Positions 1-7,047 of a DNA stretch of 37,320 nt are shown here, piece after piece. Position numbers and translations under genes: made by a program. Within the stretch, counting starts at the first letter, position 1, and each line of letters begins with the position of its first letter. The stretch is from the NCBI GenBank assembly GCA_023246445.1, contig JAHFIJ010000007.1:1-37320 (forward strand). The letters are read 5' to 3'. A model generated the notes under the pieces. The model did no database searches. It was not told the DNA's origin and saw only the letters and a list, made by a program, of their open reading frames with translations. Source of the DNA: Candidatus Woesearchaeota archaeon. Its GTDB lineage: Archaea > Nanobdellota > Nanobdellia > SCGC-AAA011-G17 > JACQNH01.

Positions 1-192
1 ATAGATTACTGCAAAAGAGCGATTGAGATGTGTGATGAATTATGGATTTTCGGATTGTCTAAAGGTACAATAGAGGAAATGAACCATGCAATTAGGATTA
101 AAAAACCAGTTAAAGCAATAAAAGAATTTGATGAGGATTGGGAATCAGAAAAAGACAATTTTAAAGAAACTCCTTCCTTTCACATGCTGTGA
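1..192 (+). CDS. C-terminal end of a nucleoside 2-deoxyribosyltransferase-like / DUF4406-type protein (5' partial)
   Basis: The frame is open from base 1 to a TGA at 190-192, giving 63 residues of a protein that begins outside the window. The segment IEMCDELWIFG followed by SKGTIEEMNHAIRIKKPV resembles the C-terminal part of the nucleoside 2-deoxyribosyltransferase-like fold (DUF4406 and relatives), where a hydrophobic strand ending in W-x-F-G precedes an acidic helix (T-x-E-E-M) and a K-K-P-V strand. Family members act on deoxynucleosides or are uncharacterised. The last 13 bases overlap the convergent deaminase gene. The position beside a deaminase and a dTMP kinase fits a nucleotide-salvage role, but that is inference from context. 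The call is tentative because only the C-terminus is visible. Confidence 0.55.
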   Translation: MDYCKRAIEMCDELWIFGLSKGTIEEMNHAIRIKKPVKAIKEFDEDWESEKDNFKETPSFHML

Positions 193-659
193 AAAAGTTT
201 TAAGCATTCTTCCCTTAAGAACCCTCTGATTAGAAACAATTCTTCTTCTGTGTGGTCTACAATATATTGCGGACTTATATTTATCGTTCTCCATAACCAT
301 TCCTTGCTTGGATTTTGTTTCCGATAGTTATCCATATCTTCTATGTGTGTTCCTGATACAATTCCATCCAATTTAGCCCAAATAGCAACCGAAGTACACA
401 TAGGACAAGGTTCATGTGTAGTATAAAGGACTGTCCCTTCTAGGTGCCTTGAGCCAACCTTTTGGGTAGCCCTTCTTATTGCTACAATTTCAGAGTGTGC
501 TGTTGGGTCATTATCAACTTTCACTCTATTTTCGCCAAGAGAAAGAATCTCACCATCTTTTACGGTCAATGCACCAATCGTATAATCTCCTTCTCCTCTG
601 GCTAGATAAGCCATTCTTATCGCTTCTTTCATGAACTTCTCTTCTGGTCGATATTCCAT
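180..659 (-). CDS. Zinc-dependent nucleoside/base deaminase of the cytidine deaminase superfamily
   Basis: This 159-aa protein has the zinc site of the CDA superfamily: HSE at residues 55-57 (H ligand, E proton shuttle) and PCPMC at 84-88 (two Cys ligands). The C-P-M-C form and overall length resemble COG0590 enzymes (guanine deaminase, TadA-like, dCMP/cytosine deaminase); substrate cannot be fixed from sequence. The usual A in H-A-E is S here. I chose ATG at 659 rather than the TTG at 677 because a TTTATAAA box (681-688) is centred 25.5 bp upstream, as expected for a leaderless archaeal transcript. It is divergent from the dTMP kinase gene and shares that box with it. The neighbourhood points to pyrimidine/purine salvage. 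Confidence 0.85.
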   Translation of the reverse strand: MEYRPEEKFMKEAIRMAYLARGEGDYTIGALTVKDGEILSLGENRVKVDNDPTAHSEIVAIRRATQKVGSRHLEGTVLYTTHEPCPMCTSVAIWAKLDGIVSGTHIEDMDNYRKQNPSKEWLWRTINISPQYIVDHTEEELFLIRGFLREECLKLFHSM

Positions 660-680
660 AAGCCTTAGAACTTGCAAACC

Positions 681-688
681 TTTATAAA
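681..688. promoter_or_regulatory. Palindromic TATA box shared by two divergent genes
   Basis: TTTATAAA is its own reverse complement. Its centre (684.5) lies 25.5 bp from the deaminase ATG at 659 on the minus strand and 25.5 bp from the kinase ATG at 710 on the plus strand. Both distances match the usual TBP-to-start spacing for leaderless archaeal genes. On the minus strand the box is preceded by an A-rich stretch resembling a BRE; on the plus strand it is preceded by CAAACC. Confidence 0.75.
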
Positions 689-709
689 TTTTAGTAATTA
701 TAAAGTGGT

Positions 710-1363
710 ATGAATTATAGATTTGTAAGCCTTGAGGACATAGATGGGACTGGAAAATCCTCTATTGCAGAGAGAATTTGTACTGAACTAACAGCTGTTG
801 GTAAAATCCCTTATTTAACAAGAGATCCTATACGCAACATTGAGCCATGGCAAAGCCTTTATGAATTATTTGAAAAATCAGACAAGATTGACAAGGTAAG
901 TGAGGCTTTGCTCCTACTATCTGCTAGAGTAGACAATTCTCAAAAAAGACTTGAACCTGCTCTTTCTGATAGCAAAGTTATAATAGCAGATAGATATGTC
1001 GATAGCTGGTTTGCATACCAAAGTGTTAGATTGGCAGATTATTTTGGAAGTGAAGAAAGTGCCCTTGATTATCTTGTATCAACTCATGATACCCTTGTGA
1101 AGAGAGGAGTTTTACTGGAGCCTGACAAAACCGTTCTCTTAAGAGTTCTTCCTGAGACTTCAATGAAAAGAGTTGATAAAAGGGCAACAGGAACAACAAA
1201 ATCCAAGTATGAAGTTTCTGAATTTCAGAGAAAAGTTGCTGCACAATACGACTTTATTGCACAAAGATTTTCTGGTAGAATAACTATTATTGATACAGAG
1301 AATAAAGACTTAGATACAGTTTGTAATGAAACGATTAGTGTTTTAGGATTCTCCCAAGATTAG
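710..1363 (+). CDS. tmk: Thymidylate kinase-like P-loop kinase (copy 1)
   Basis: This 217-aa protein is a dTMP kinase-like NMP kinase. The P-loop reads EDIDGTGKSS near residue 9, where most Tmk proteins have E-G-x-D-G-x-G-K-S/T. A DRYVDSWFAYQ segment supplies the conserved D-R-Y/S motif that positions the dTMP phosphate. A basic segment follows (KRVDKRATG), at the place of the LID region. Length is normal for Tmk (about 200-230 aa). The start is leaderless from the shared TATA box at 681-688. The 3' end overlaps the convergent glycosylase gene by 29 bp. A second, clearly different Tmk-like gene lies at 27326-28051, so this copy may have another deoxynucleotide as substrate. Confidence 0.82.
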   Translation: MNYRFVSLEDIDGTGKSSIAERICTELTAVGKIPYLTRDPIRNIEPWQSLYELFEKSDKIDKVSEALLLLSARVDNSQKRLEPALSDSKVIIADRYVDSWFAYQSVRLADYFGSEESALDYLVSTHDTLVKRGVLLEPDKTVLLRVLPETSMKRVDKRATGTTKSKYEVSEFQRKVAAQYDFIAQRFSGRITIIDTENKDLDTVCNETISVLGFSQD

Positions 1364-1967
1364 TTTTTTTATCCCCCGAAACATATGCATTTCCAGCGAT
1401 GATATATCGTTGTTTCCAGTCAGAATGCTTAGTTATCCCTATTCTTGTTGTAACCATTATGTCAAACGGAGCAATTTCTTCTGGTTCTATAATATATAAT
1501 TCAGAATCTAAACTTCTAAGATTTGCACCATATTGTGCTAAATCTATTTTGAATGCCTGGCAAAGTTTTCCAGGGCCATTACACAAGTCTTTTATATTGG
1601 AATCTTTTGCTTTTCTCCTATTCTTTTTTAGATAGTCATGATGATTAAGAGGCTCTAAGGCTCGTACTAAAACGCAGCCTGGCGAATCTTGAGGCTCTGC
1701 CACTACATTAAGACAATGATATGCTCGTAACTGAAAAACATAAGAATGTCCTGAAGGTCCGTATAAAACTTTAGTTCTATCTGTCCTTCCTGCTGCTGCA
1801 TGGGCGGATTTGTCATATTCCCCAAGATACGCTTCTACTTCAACAATCTTTCCACGTAATCTTTTACCATCTACCTTTCTTACAAGTATCTTTCCAAGCA
1901 AGTCGATAGCAACTTCCTCAGTTTTTCGATCGTAAAATTCCTTAGATAGCAAGATTTCTTTAGTCAT
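1335..1967 (-). CDS. Alkyladenine (3-methyladenine) DNA glycosylase, AAG/MPG family
   Basis: The protein has 210 residues and matches the AAG/MPG (Pur_DNA_glyco) fold, which removes alkylated purines such as 3-methyladenine from DNA in base-excision repair. The catalytic glutamate is E45 within IVEVEAY, followed by the conserved H-A motif (KSAHAAAGRT), VLYGPSGHSYVF and a C-x-L-V-R-A-L-E-P block. Length is typical of prokaryotic members. Its ATG overlaps the TGA of the degraded frame upstream (1964-2220) in an ATGA arrangement, suggesting it was once the second gene of a leftward operon. It converges on the dTMP kinase gene with a 29-bp overlap. Confidence 0.92.
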   Translation of the reverse strand: MTKEILLSKEFYDRKTEEVAIDLLGKILVRKVDGKRLRGKIVEVEAYLGEYDKSAHAAAGRTDRTKVLYGPSGHSYVFQLRAYHCLNVVAEPQDSPGCVLVRALEPLNHHDYLKKNRRKAKDSNIKDLCNGPGKLCQAFKIDLAQYGANLRSLDSELYIIEPEEIAPFDIMVTTRIGITKHSDWKQRYIIAGNAYVSGDKKTNLGRILKH

Positions 1968-2220
1968 AGCCTTGTTAAAAATAATTGATTTTTATTCTTT
2001 TCCATTCATCATTTTTGCCAATCAAGAGGTCTCTTCCGTCTCTTATTTATCTTGCTTCTACACTTAATCTAATTAAATCAAGCCATCTATTTTCTCCTAA
2101 TTCTAAATCAACATTAGCCATATCGCAAGGCACTTCATCAGTAGTAGAATGATTTTCTATAAAGTTATGTTGAAAACTATAGCAGTCATTAGAATAGGAG
2201 CAGACCAAAGAGCTTTCAAT
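1964..2220 (-). pseudogene. Decayed reading frame upstream of the glycosylase gene
   Basis: Read on the minus strand, this interval reads through as protein-like sequence (for example ANVDLELGENRWLDLIRLS, then IRDGRDLLIGKNDEWKRIK) interrupted by one TAA at 2047-2049. It ends at a TGA (1964-1966) that overlaps the glycosylase ATG. A third fragment in another frame (VIDFRGLKALWSAPILM, about 2167-2233) abuts it, suggesting a frameshift too. There is no intact start. I do not recognise the family. The composition and the ATGA junction argue that this was a coding gene, but random AT-rich sequence cannot be excluded without a homology search. This is all I see in the roughly 300-base gap 1968-2267. 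Confidence 0.35.
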
Positions 2221-2267
2221 CCTCTAAAATCTATAACCCTGTCTTTAATTTTCAAAAATTGGTAATT

Positions 2268-2876
2268 TTAGCTTTCAAATAATTCATTTACTTTCTTCCA
2301 GTTTATAATATTAAAGAAGGCTTCTACATATTCGTTCTTTCTGTTTTGTCTTAAAATGTAAAATGCATGCTCCCACATATCAATGCCTAAAATTGGAATT
2401 TTATTCTGCATTAAAGGTGAATCCTGATTTGGTGTAGAGATAATTTCTAATTTATCATTATTAATTACTAACCAAGCCCAACCTGAACCAAATAGATTTA
2501 AGGCAGTTTCTGTTAGTTTTTTCTTAAATTCTTCAAAATTCCCAAAGGTTTTATTTATTTCATCTGCTACTTTACCATTAAATTCCCTGTCTTTTTTATC
2601 CGGAGTCATAATCTGCCAATATAAAGAGTGATTTAAATGACCCCCGCCATGATTTTTTACAGCTGTTTTAATGTCTTCTGGAACTGTATTAATATTTTTA
2701 ATTAATTCTTTTAAATCCTTATTGAATAATTCAGGATGTTTCTCTAAAGCTAAATTTAATTTGTCTACATATGCTTGATGGTGTTTAGTATGATGGATTT
2801 CCATTGTTTTTGCGTCTATAAAAGGCTCTAATGCATCATAAGAATAAGATAATTTATGTAATTCGTGTTTTGCCAT
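2268..2876 (-). CDS. sodA: Superoxide dismutase, Fe/Mn family (Mn-type signature)
   Basis: The 202-aa enzyme converts superoxide to oxygen and hydrogen peroxide. The N-terminal helical hairpin carries MEIHHTKHHQAY with metal ligand H28. H83 lies in GGGHLNHSLYW, and D166 and H170 lie in GIDMWEHAFY. The second-sphere glutamine is at 151 in PNQDSPL and the GGGH stretch has glycine rather than the Fe-type glutamine; both favour a Mn or cambialistic enzyme. Length is standard. A weak TATA-like element (about 2899-2907, minus strand) lies 27 bp before the ATG, which fits a leaderless start. It implies the organism meets oxygen at least occasionally. Confidence 0.96.
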   Translation of the reverse strand: MAKHELHKLSYSYDALEPFIDAKTMEIHHTKHHQAYVDKLNLALEKHPELFNKDLKELIKNINTVPEDIKTAVKNHGGGHLNHSLYWQIMTPDKKDREFNGKVADEINKTFGNFEEFKKKLTETALNLFGSGWAWLVINNDKLEIISTPNQDSPLMQNKIPILGIDMWEHAFYILRQNRKNEYVEAFFNIINWKKVNELFES

Positions 2877-2934
2877 AAAAATAAAAAAGAGGTGTCATTA
2901 ATAAAACTTGTGAAACTGGTTTACTCTGTTAAGC

Positions 2935-3231
2935 CTATAGATATCTTTGATCTCCTAGTTGTTTTTGAGGCAAGTAAACATCTGCAAGCGATCTTAGCCC
3001 ATAACCTGAAAGCATTGTTCTTAATTGAGCAGATTGACTTTCATTTATGTTTGAACCGATTGCAATTAAGTTACTTTCAATATTCCCTAATTCAAGCAAA
3101 CATCTTGAAAGACTAATCCTAATGTTTTGAAATATACTATCCATGTTTGCATCTGTTGAAAATGTTGGATTTGCTTGAATTAATTTCCTATGTAGTTGGT
3201 CAGTTATATCTGAACTTTGAGTTGGTATCAT
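2935..3231 (-). CDS. Small protein of unknown function coupled to a winged-helix regulator
   Basis: The product has 98 residues and I do not recognise its family. It is polar and appears mainly helical, without a signal peptide or membrane segment. The start is well supported: minus-strand GAGGGG (3239-3244) lies 7 nt before the ATG at 3231, a good Shine-Dalgarno match. It begins inside the last codons of the upstream winged-helix gene (32-bp overlap), so the two are probably translated from one mRNA. Small partners of archaeal HTH regulators are often sensors or co-regulators; that is only a guess from context. Confidence 0.6.
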   Translation of the reverse strand: MIPTQSSDITDQLHRKLIQANPTFSTDANMDSIFQNIRISLSRCLLELGNIESNLIAIGSNINESQSAQLRTMLSGYGLRSLADVYLPQKQLGDQRYL

Positions 3232-3508
3232 TTTTAGTCCCCTCTATCAAAAATCTTCCTGTTTTTGTTAAGGTAATTTTACTTGAATTTTCTAACAAAT
3301 TTAATTTTCTTAAGCTTCTGATTGTTTTCCATAATGCTGAATCGGTGCATTGAAGCTCCCCTTTAAGACGCAAAACTAAACTTGAAACTGAAACGCCTTC
3401 TAAATTTTTTACCCTATTTAAGATAATTTTCTGCTTTGGATTTAGTTTTTCCAAAACTAACTGCTTCAAAGACAAGATACAGATTTCCGCTCTTAGTATT
3501 TGTTTCAT
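3200..3508 (-). CDS. Winged-helix DNA-binding protein, probable transcriptional regulator
   Basis: The 102-aa protein fits a compact winged-helix domain. A first helix (KQKIILNRVKNLEG) is followed by VSVSSLVLRLKGELQCTDSA, LWKTIRSLRKLNLLE as the recognition helix, and a two-strand wing (ITLTKTGRFLIEG). The pattern 'hydrophobic-R-x-L-x-x-L-x-L-L-E' before the wing is typical of MarR/ArsR-like archaeal regulators; the exact family is not clear. A TATA-like element on the minus strand (3531-3540) is 27 bp from the ATG. A TTGGCTTAA sequence at 3519-3527, inside the core promoter, is repeated in inverse at 3602-3610 and could be an autoregulatory site, but this is inference. Confidence 0.65.
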   Translation of the reverse strand: MKQILRAEICILSLKQLVLEKLNPKQKIILNRVKNLEGVSVSSLVLRLKGELQCTDSALWKTIRSLRKLNLLENSSKITLTKTGRFLIEGTKNDTNSKFRYN

Positions 3509-3518
3509 TTTTAGTAGT

Positions 3519-3610
3519 TTGGCTTAAGTTTGATAAAAAGTCCAGCAAAATAGATATGGTTCAAGTTTGAATTTAAACCAGAAAGAACGCTGAACTTTTA
3601 GTTAAGCCAA
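3519..3610. promoter_or_regulatory. Promoter region of the winged-helix gene with inverted TTGGCTTAA sites
   Basis: TTGGCTTAA at 3519-3527 and its exact reverse complement TTAAGCCAA at 3602-3610 flank the minus-strand TATA-like element at 3531-3540 and a small palindrome (TTCAA, GT, TTGAA; about 3560-3571). A related TTGGCTTTA occurs at 3678-3686. The spacing relative to the regulator's start would suit operator sites, but there is no direct evidence of binding. The remaining intergenic DNA up to 3762 shows no gene. Confidence 0.35.
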
Positions 3611-3762
3611 TAACGTTTATGTAACATTAAAAAAAGCATTGTGCCAACTAGACAAGAAGTATTAATCCTGCTTAATGTTGGCTTTATCATAGGGATTTTT
3701 AGATTTATCAGGTTTATAAAGCTTTTCTGGAAGAGAAATTCCAGTTAGAAAAAGAACGAAAC

Positions 3763-3770
3763 CTTTAAAT
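3763..3770 (+). promoter_or_regulatory. TATA box of leuS
   Basis: CTTTAAAT is centred 26.5 bp upstream of the leuS ATG at 3793 and is preceded by a purine-rich BRE-like stretch (GAACGAAAC). This predicts a leaderless transcript. A second TATA-like TTTATAAA lies at 3713-3720. Confidence 0.65.
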
Positions 3771-3792
3771 TTCTAGTTTTAAGGTTAAATTG

Positions 3793-6258
3793 ATGGAAAA
3801 TGATATAAATTTTAAAAAAATAGAATCCAAATGGCAAAAGAAATGGGAAGAGAAAAAAATATTTAGAATTAAAGAAGATTCAAATAAAAATAAATTCTAT
3901 TGTTTGGAAATGTTTCCGTATCCAAGCGCCAGCGGTCTGCATATGGGCCATGCTTTTAATTATACTATAGGGGATATTTATGCAAGATTTAAGAGAATGA
4001 CGGGCTTTAATGTTTTATATCCAATGGGTTATGATTCTTTTGGATTGCCAGCTGAAAATGCTGCTATAAAATTTAAATCACACCCTAAGAAATTTACTGA
4101 GGAAGCAATCAAGAATTTTATTAAACAGCAAAAAGAGTTAGGCTTAAGTTATGACTGGGATAGAATGCTGAAAACTTCAGATCCTGATTATTATAAATGG
4201 AACCAGTATTTCTTTTTAGAGTTTATGAAGGCTGGGTTGGTTTATAGAAAAAATTCAACTACTAACTGGTGTCCTGAATGTAAAACAGTTTTAGCAAATG
4301 AACAAGTGCATAATGGAAAATGCTGGAGACATAAAGAGACAGATATTCAACAAAAACAATTAGAGCAATGGTTTATTAAAATTACAAAATATGCTGATGA
4401 ATTATTAAATAATATTGCAAAATTAGAATGGCCAAACAGAATAAAAATAATGCAGGAAAATTGGATAGGAAAAAGTTTTGGAACTGAGATTGTTTTTAAA
4501 ATCAATAATGAAAACTGGAGAATATTCACAACAAGACCAGATACATTATTTGGGGTAACTTTTATGGTAGTATCTGCCTTGCATCCAAGATTAAACGAAT
4601 TAGTAACAGAAAAACAAAAGAAAGATGTTGAGAATTTCATGAAAAAATTAAAGTCTGCCAGTGAAAAAGTTTTAGGAGAAATGGAGAAAGAGGGTGTTTT
4701 TACTGGAAGTTATGCTATACATCCCTTAACCAAAGAGAAAATCCCGGTTTATACAGGCAATTTTGTAGTTGCTGAATATGGTTCGGGAATGGTAATGGCG
4801 GTTCCGGCCCATGATCAAAGAGATTTTGATTTTGCTAAGAAATATAAATTACCAATTAAAATTGTTGTTCAATCTGAAAAATTGTTAAATGAGAAATCAA
4901 TCAAAGAGGCTTATGATGGTGTTGGGAAACTAATTAATTCTGAGGCTTTTAATGATCTATTTAGTGATGAAGCTAAAGAGCATATTACCAAGGCTTTAGA
5001 ATCTAAAAATCTTGGAAAAAAATCGATTCAATATAAATTAAGAGACTGGCTAGTATCAAGGCAAAGATACTGGGGGACACCAATACCAATTGTTTATTGT
5101 GATAAATGTGGGATTGTTCAAGTGCCTGAAAATGAGCTGCCAGTTAAATTACCGGAAGATGTAAAATTTGGAAAAGGGAATCCATTAGAAACTAATAAGA
5201 ATTTCATTAATACTAAATGCCCCAAATGTAAAGGCATGGCTAGAAGAGAAACAGATACGATGGATACATTTTTTGACAGCAGCTGGTATTTCCTGAGATA
5301 TTGCGATAATAAAAATAATAAAGAGCCATTTGATAAGAATAAAGTAAAATACTGGATGCCAGTTGACCAATATATAGGCGGAGCTGAGCATGCCTGTATG
5401 CATCTAATTTATGCGAGATTTTTTACTAAAGCATTAAGAGATTTAGGATATCTGAAATTTGATGAGCCGTTTATCAGATTATTTAATCAGGGGCTGCTGC
5501 ATGGTGAAGATGGTCATGTAATGAGCAAATCAAGAGGCAATGTAATACTGCCTGAAGCTGTTTCTGGAGAATATGGGATAGATACAGCAAGATTGTTTTT
5601 AGTTTCTTTAGCTAGCCCTGATAAAGACTTAGCCTGGTCTGAAAAAGGAGCAGAAGGAAGCTTAAGATTTATTAAAAAAGTATTCGAATATTTTTCAAAC
5701 GTTAAATTTGGCAAAACAAGCGCAAGAATTGAAAGCAAATTAAATAAGACTATAAAAGATGTTACAACTGAGATTGAAGATTTAAAATATAATACTGCTG
5801 TAATAAAAATAAGAGAATTATTTGATAGTTTTGAACAAGAGATTAATAAAGAAGATTTAGGGAAGTTTGTTAAATTACTGCACCCATTTTGCCCGCATAT
5901 TACTGAAGAATTATGGGAAAAACTAGGGAATAAAAATTTTATAAGTTTAGAGAAATGGCCGAAATTTGATGAAAATAAGATTGACAAGAAATTTGATGAG
6001 ATTGATGAAACAATTGACAGAACCGTATCTGATATTGTAAACATAATAAATTTAGTTAAAGAGAAAAATGGGGAAAATATAAAAAATGTTTATTTGTATG
6101 TTATTCCAACTGAGATTAGCAATTATGATGCTGAAAAATTAAGTTCTAGGACAAATAAGGATGTTAAGGTATTTGCAGTAAATGACAAGAAGAGATATGA
6201 CCCTCAAAATAAATCTGTTAAATCTAAGCCTGGAAGACCTGCGATATTTGTTGAATAG
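3793..6258 (+). CDS. leuS: Leucyl-tRNA synthetase, bacterial type
   Basis: This 821-aa class I enzyme charges tRNA-Leu. It shows PYPSASGLHMGH (HIGH box at residues 50-53), the VMSKS loop at 577-580, a zinc knuckle region (NWCPECKTVL), and a CP1 editing domain with the T-rich FTTRPDTLFGVT loop and AVPAHDQRDFDFA. A second Cys cluster (YCDKCG and CPKCKG) precedes the DTMDTFFDSSWYF segment. These blocks are those of bacterial LeuRS; archaeal/eukaryotic LeuRS is longer (about 950 aa) and lacks this form of the catalytic entry. The ATG at 3793 was preferred to the TTG at 3790 because of the TATA spacing. The C-terminal domain ends in KPGRPAIFVE. Confidence 0.97.
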   Translation: MENDINFKKIESKWQKKWEEKKIFRIKEDSNKNKFYCLEMFPYPSASGLHMGHAFNYTIGDIYARFKRMTGFNVLYPMGYDSFGLPAENAAIKFKSHPKKFTEEAIKNFIKQQKELGLSYDWDRMLKTSDPDYYKWNQYFFLEFMKAGLVYRKNSTTNWCPECKTVLANEQVHNGKCWRHKETDIQQKQLEQWFIKITKYADELLNNIAKLEWPNRIKIMQENWIGKSFGTEIVFKINNENWRIFTTRPDTLFGVTFMVVSALHPRLNELVTEKQKKDVENFMKKLKSASEKVLGEMEKEGVFTGSYAIHPLTKEKIPVYTGNFVVAEYGSGMVMAVPAHDQRDFDFAKKYKLPIKIVVQSEKLLNEKSIKEAYDGVGKLINSEAFNDLFSDEAKEHITKALESKNLGKKSIQYKLRDWLVSRQRYWGTPIPIVYCDKCGIVQVPENELPVKLPEDVKFGKGNPLETNKNFINTKCPKCKGMARRETDTMDTFFDSSWYFLRYCDNKNNKEPFDKNKVKYWMPVDQYIGGAEHACMHLIYARFFTKALRDLGYLKFDEPFIRLFNQGLLHGEDGHVMSKSRGNVILPEAVSGEYGIDTARLFLVSLASPDKDLAWSEKGAEGSLRFIKKVFEYFSNVKFGKTSARIESKLNKTIKDVTTEIEDLKYNTAVIKIRELFDSFEQEINKEDLGKFVKLLHPFCPHITEELWEKLGNKNFISLEKWPKFDENKIDKKFDEIDETIDRTVSDIVNIINLVKEKNGENIKNVYLYVIPTEISNYDAEKLSSRTNKDVKVFAVNDKKRYDPQNKSVKSKPGRPAIFVE

Positions 6259-6275
6259 TTGCTTTTAGCTGATTA

Positions 6276-6515
6276 ATACTGAGCCAACCCCTAAATAATA
6301 ATTCTCCGATGATTGAATATAACATTGGAATTTAACGAAGTTTGATTTTCCCTCGTGAACGAAGTGAACAGAGTTGGAAAATCAAATTTGGAGAAATGTC
6401 GAGCTGAGGCATTTCTAGTTAAATTCCTGTTAGGTCTCCTGAACTCAGCAGAGTGAAAGCGCAGCGTGGCAAAATCTTTCAGATTTTGAGTTCAGAATTC
6501 TGGCGTTATCAGTAT
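6276..6515. other. Densely structured intergenic element (three-way-junction-like plus second hairpin)
   Basis: No gene is visible here, but several perfect inverted repeats nest within 240 bp. An outer pair is ATACTGA (6276-6282) with TCAGTAT (6509-6515). Stem P1 is GGAATTTAAC (6327-6336) with GTTAAATTCC (6418-6427). Inside P1 lie P2, TTTGATTTTCC (6341-6351) with GGAAAATCAAA (6376-6386), and P3, AGAAATG (6392-6398) with CATTTCT (6410-6416). Downstream, P4 is CTGAACTC (6439-6446) with GAGTTCAG (6488-6495), enclosing CAAAATCT (6470-6477) with AGATTTTG (6481-6488). Loops are purine-rich; P2 contains the tandem GTGAAC repeat. It could be a structured RNA or a miniature palindromic repeat. It does not match RNase P RNA, SRP RNA or tRNA as far as I can tell. 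Confidence 0.6.
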
Positions 6516-6545
6516 AAACTTAAGAGTAGTAAATTAACCGAAAGA

Positions 6546-6553
6546 TTTATAAA
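6546..6553 (+). promoter_or_regulatory. TATA box of the Sm-like gene
   Basis: TTTATAAA is centred at 6549.5, predicting transcription from about 6576. That leaves an 11-nt leader holding GGAG (6577-6580), six bases before the ATG at 6587, so this gene appears to use a Shine-Dalgarno start. Confidence 0.6.
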
Positions 6554-6586
6554 GACAGAGTTAAATCTATTTTCAAGGAGATTAAA

Positions 6587-6841
6587 ATGGAAGAAGAATT
6601 AAAACAAATGTATGGTCGAATAGTTATTGTTTACCATAAAACTTGGGAAACTGAAAATGGATTTACATTAACTGGACTTGAAGGAGTCTTAGAAAAAGAT
6701 ACAGAACATTTTGTTCATTTGAGAAATGTTAACATAAAAGGTTCAATAGATACAACCGGATATGCTGAAAATAGATTGGATAATAAATATGCAGTTGTAG
6801 GAAAAGACTCAATTATTCAAATTCAATTATGTAGACATTAA
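6587..6841 (+). CDS. Small protein with an Sm/LSm-like strand pattern
   Basis: The protein has 84 residues. GRIVIVYHKTWETENGFTLTGLEGVLEKDTEHFVHLRNV and then a C-terminal V-V-G-K-D-S-I-I-Q-I-Q-L strand resemble the two Sm motifs (a bent five-stranded barrel, with Sm2 usually I-R-G-x-x-I-x-x-I). An Sm-like fold would imply RNA binding or a structural role, but the similarity is by pattern only. The start is supported by GGAG six bases upstream and a TATA box at 6546-6553. The gene sits between nested inverted repeats and beside a structured element, so it may be a mobile or recently acquired cassette. Confidence 0.65.
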   Translation: MEEELKQMYGRIVIVYHKTWETENGFTLTGLEGVLEKDTEHFVHLRNVNIKGSIDTTGYAENRLDNKYAVVGKDSIIQIQLCRH

Positions 6842-6896
6842 ATCTTTCGGTTTCTATCTTTTAGCCCGAATTCTGAATTAGACATAATATGGGATT

Positions 6897-7046
6897 ATGA
6901 ATAAAAATTCTGCAACTGAATTAAAAAGATATATCTTATGGGCAATGGATTATCATATAGACCAAACAAAAAGCAGAGAAATTAATGATACTCAAATAAA
7001 TGTAATACCACAACCAAGCGAATATGTTTATTTAAGACTAATGTAG
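6897..7046 (+). CDS. Possible 49-aa protein of unknown function
   Basis: ATG at 6897 opens a 49-codon frame ending at TAG 7044-7046, one base before the convergent tyrS stop. The product is soluble and charged, beginning MNKNSATELKRYILWAMDYH. I do not recognise it. There is no clear Shine-Dalgarno or TATA box of its own, and it might be cotranscribed with the Sm-like gene 55 bp upstream. The codon choice resembles that of the neighbours. Confidence is limited because the frame is short. Confidence 0.4.
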   Translation: MNKNSATELKRYILWAMDYHIDQTKSREINDTQINVIPQPSEYVYLRLM

Positions 7047-7047
7047 T

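Larger units (their letters stand above)
6536..6852. repeat. 14-bp perfect inverted repeat bracketing the Sm-like gene (with a 10-bp outer pair)
   Basis: AACCGAAAGATTTA at 6536-6549 is exactly reversed and complemented at 6839-6852. The left copy overlaps the TATA box and the right copy overlaps the TAA stop of the gene between them. An outer pair, TTCAGAATTC (6491-6500) and GAATTCTGAA (6868-6877), nests around it. Since the left arm is upstream of the predicted transcription start, the repeat acts at the DNA level if at all. Confidence 0.65.

Noticed and set aside
5514-6044. 176-codon minus-strand frame inside leuS
   Set aside because: It is entirely antisense to a clearly identified LeuRS, is rich in S/F/L as expected from the complement of K/E/N-rich coding, and has no promoter or ribosome-binding site.
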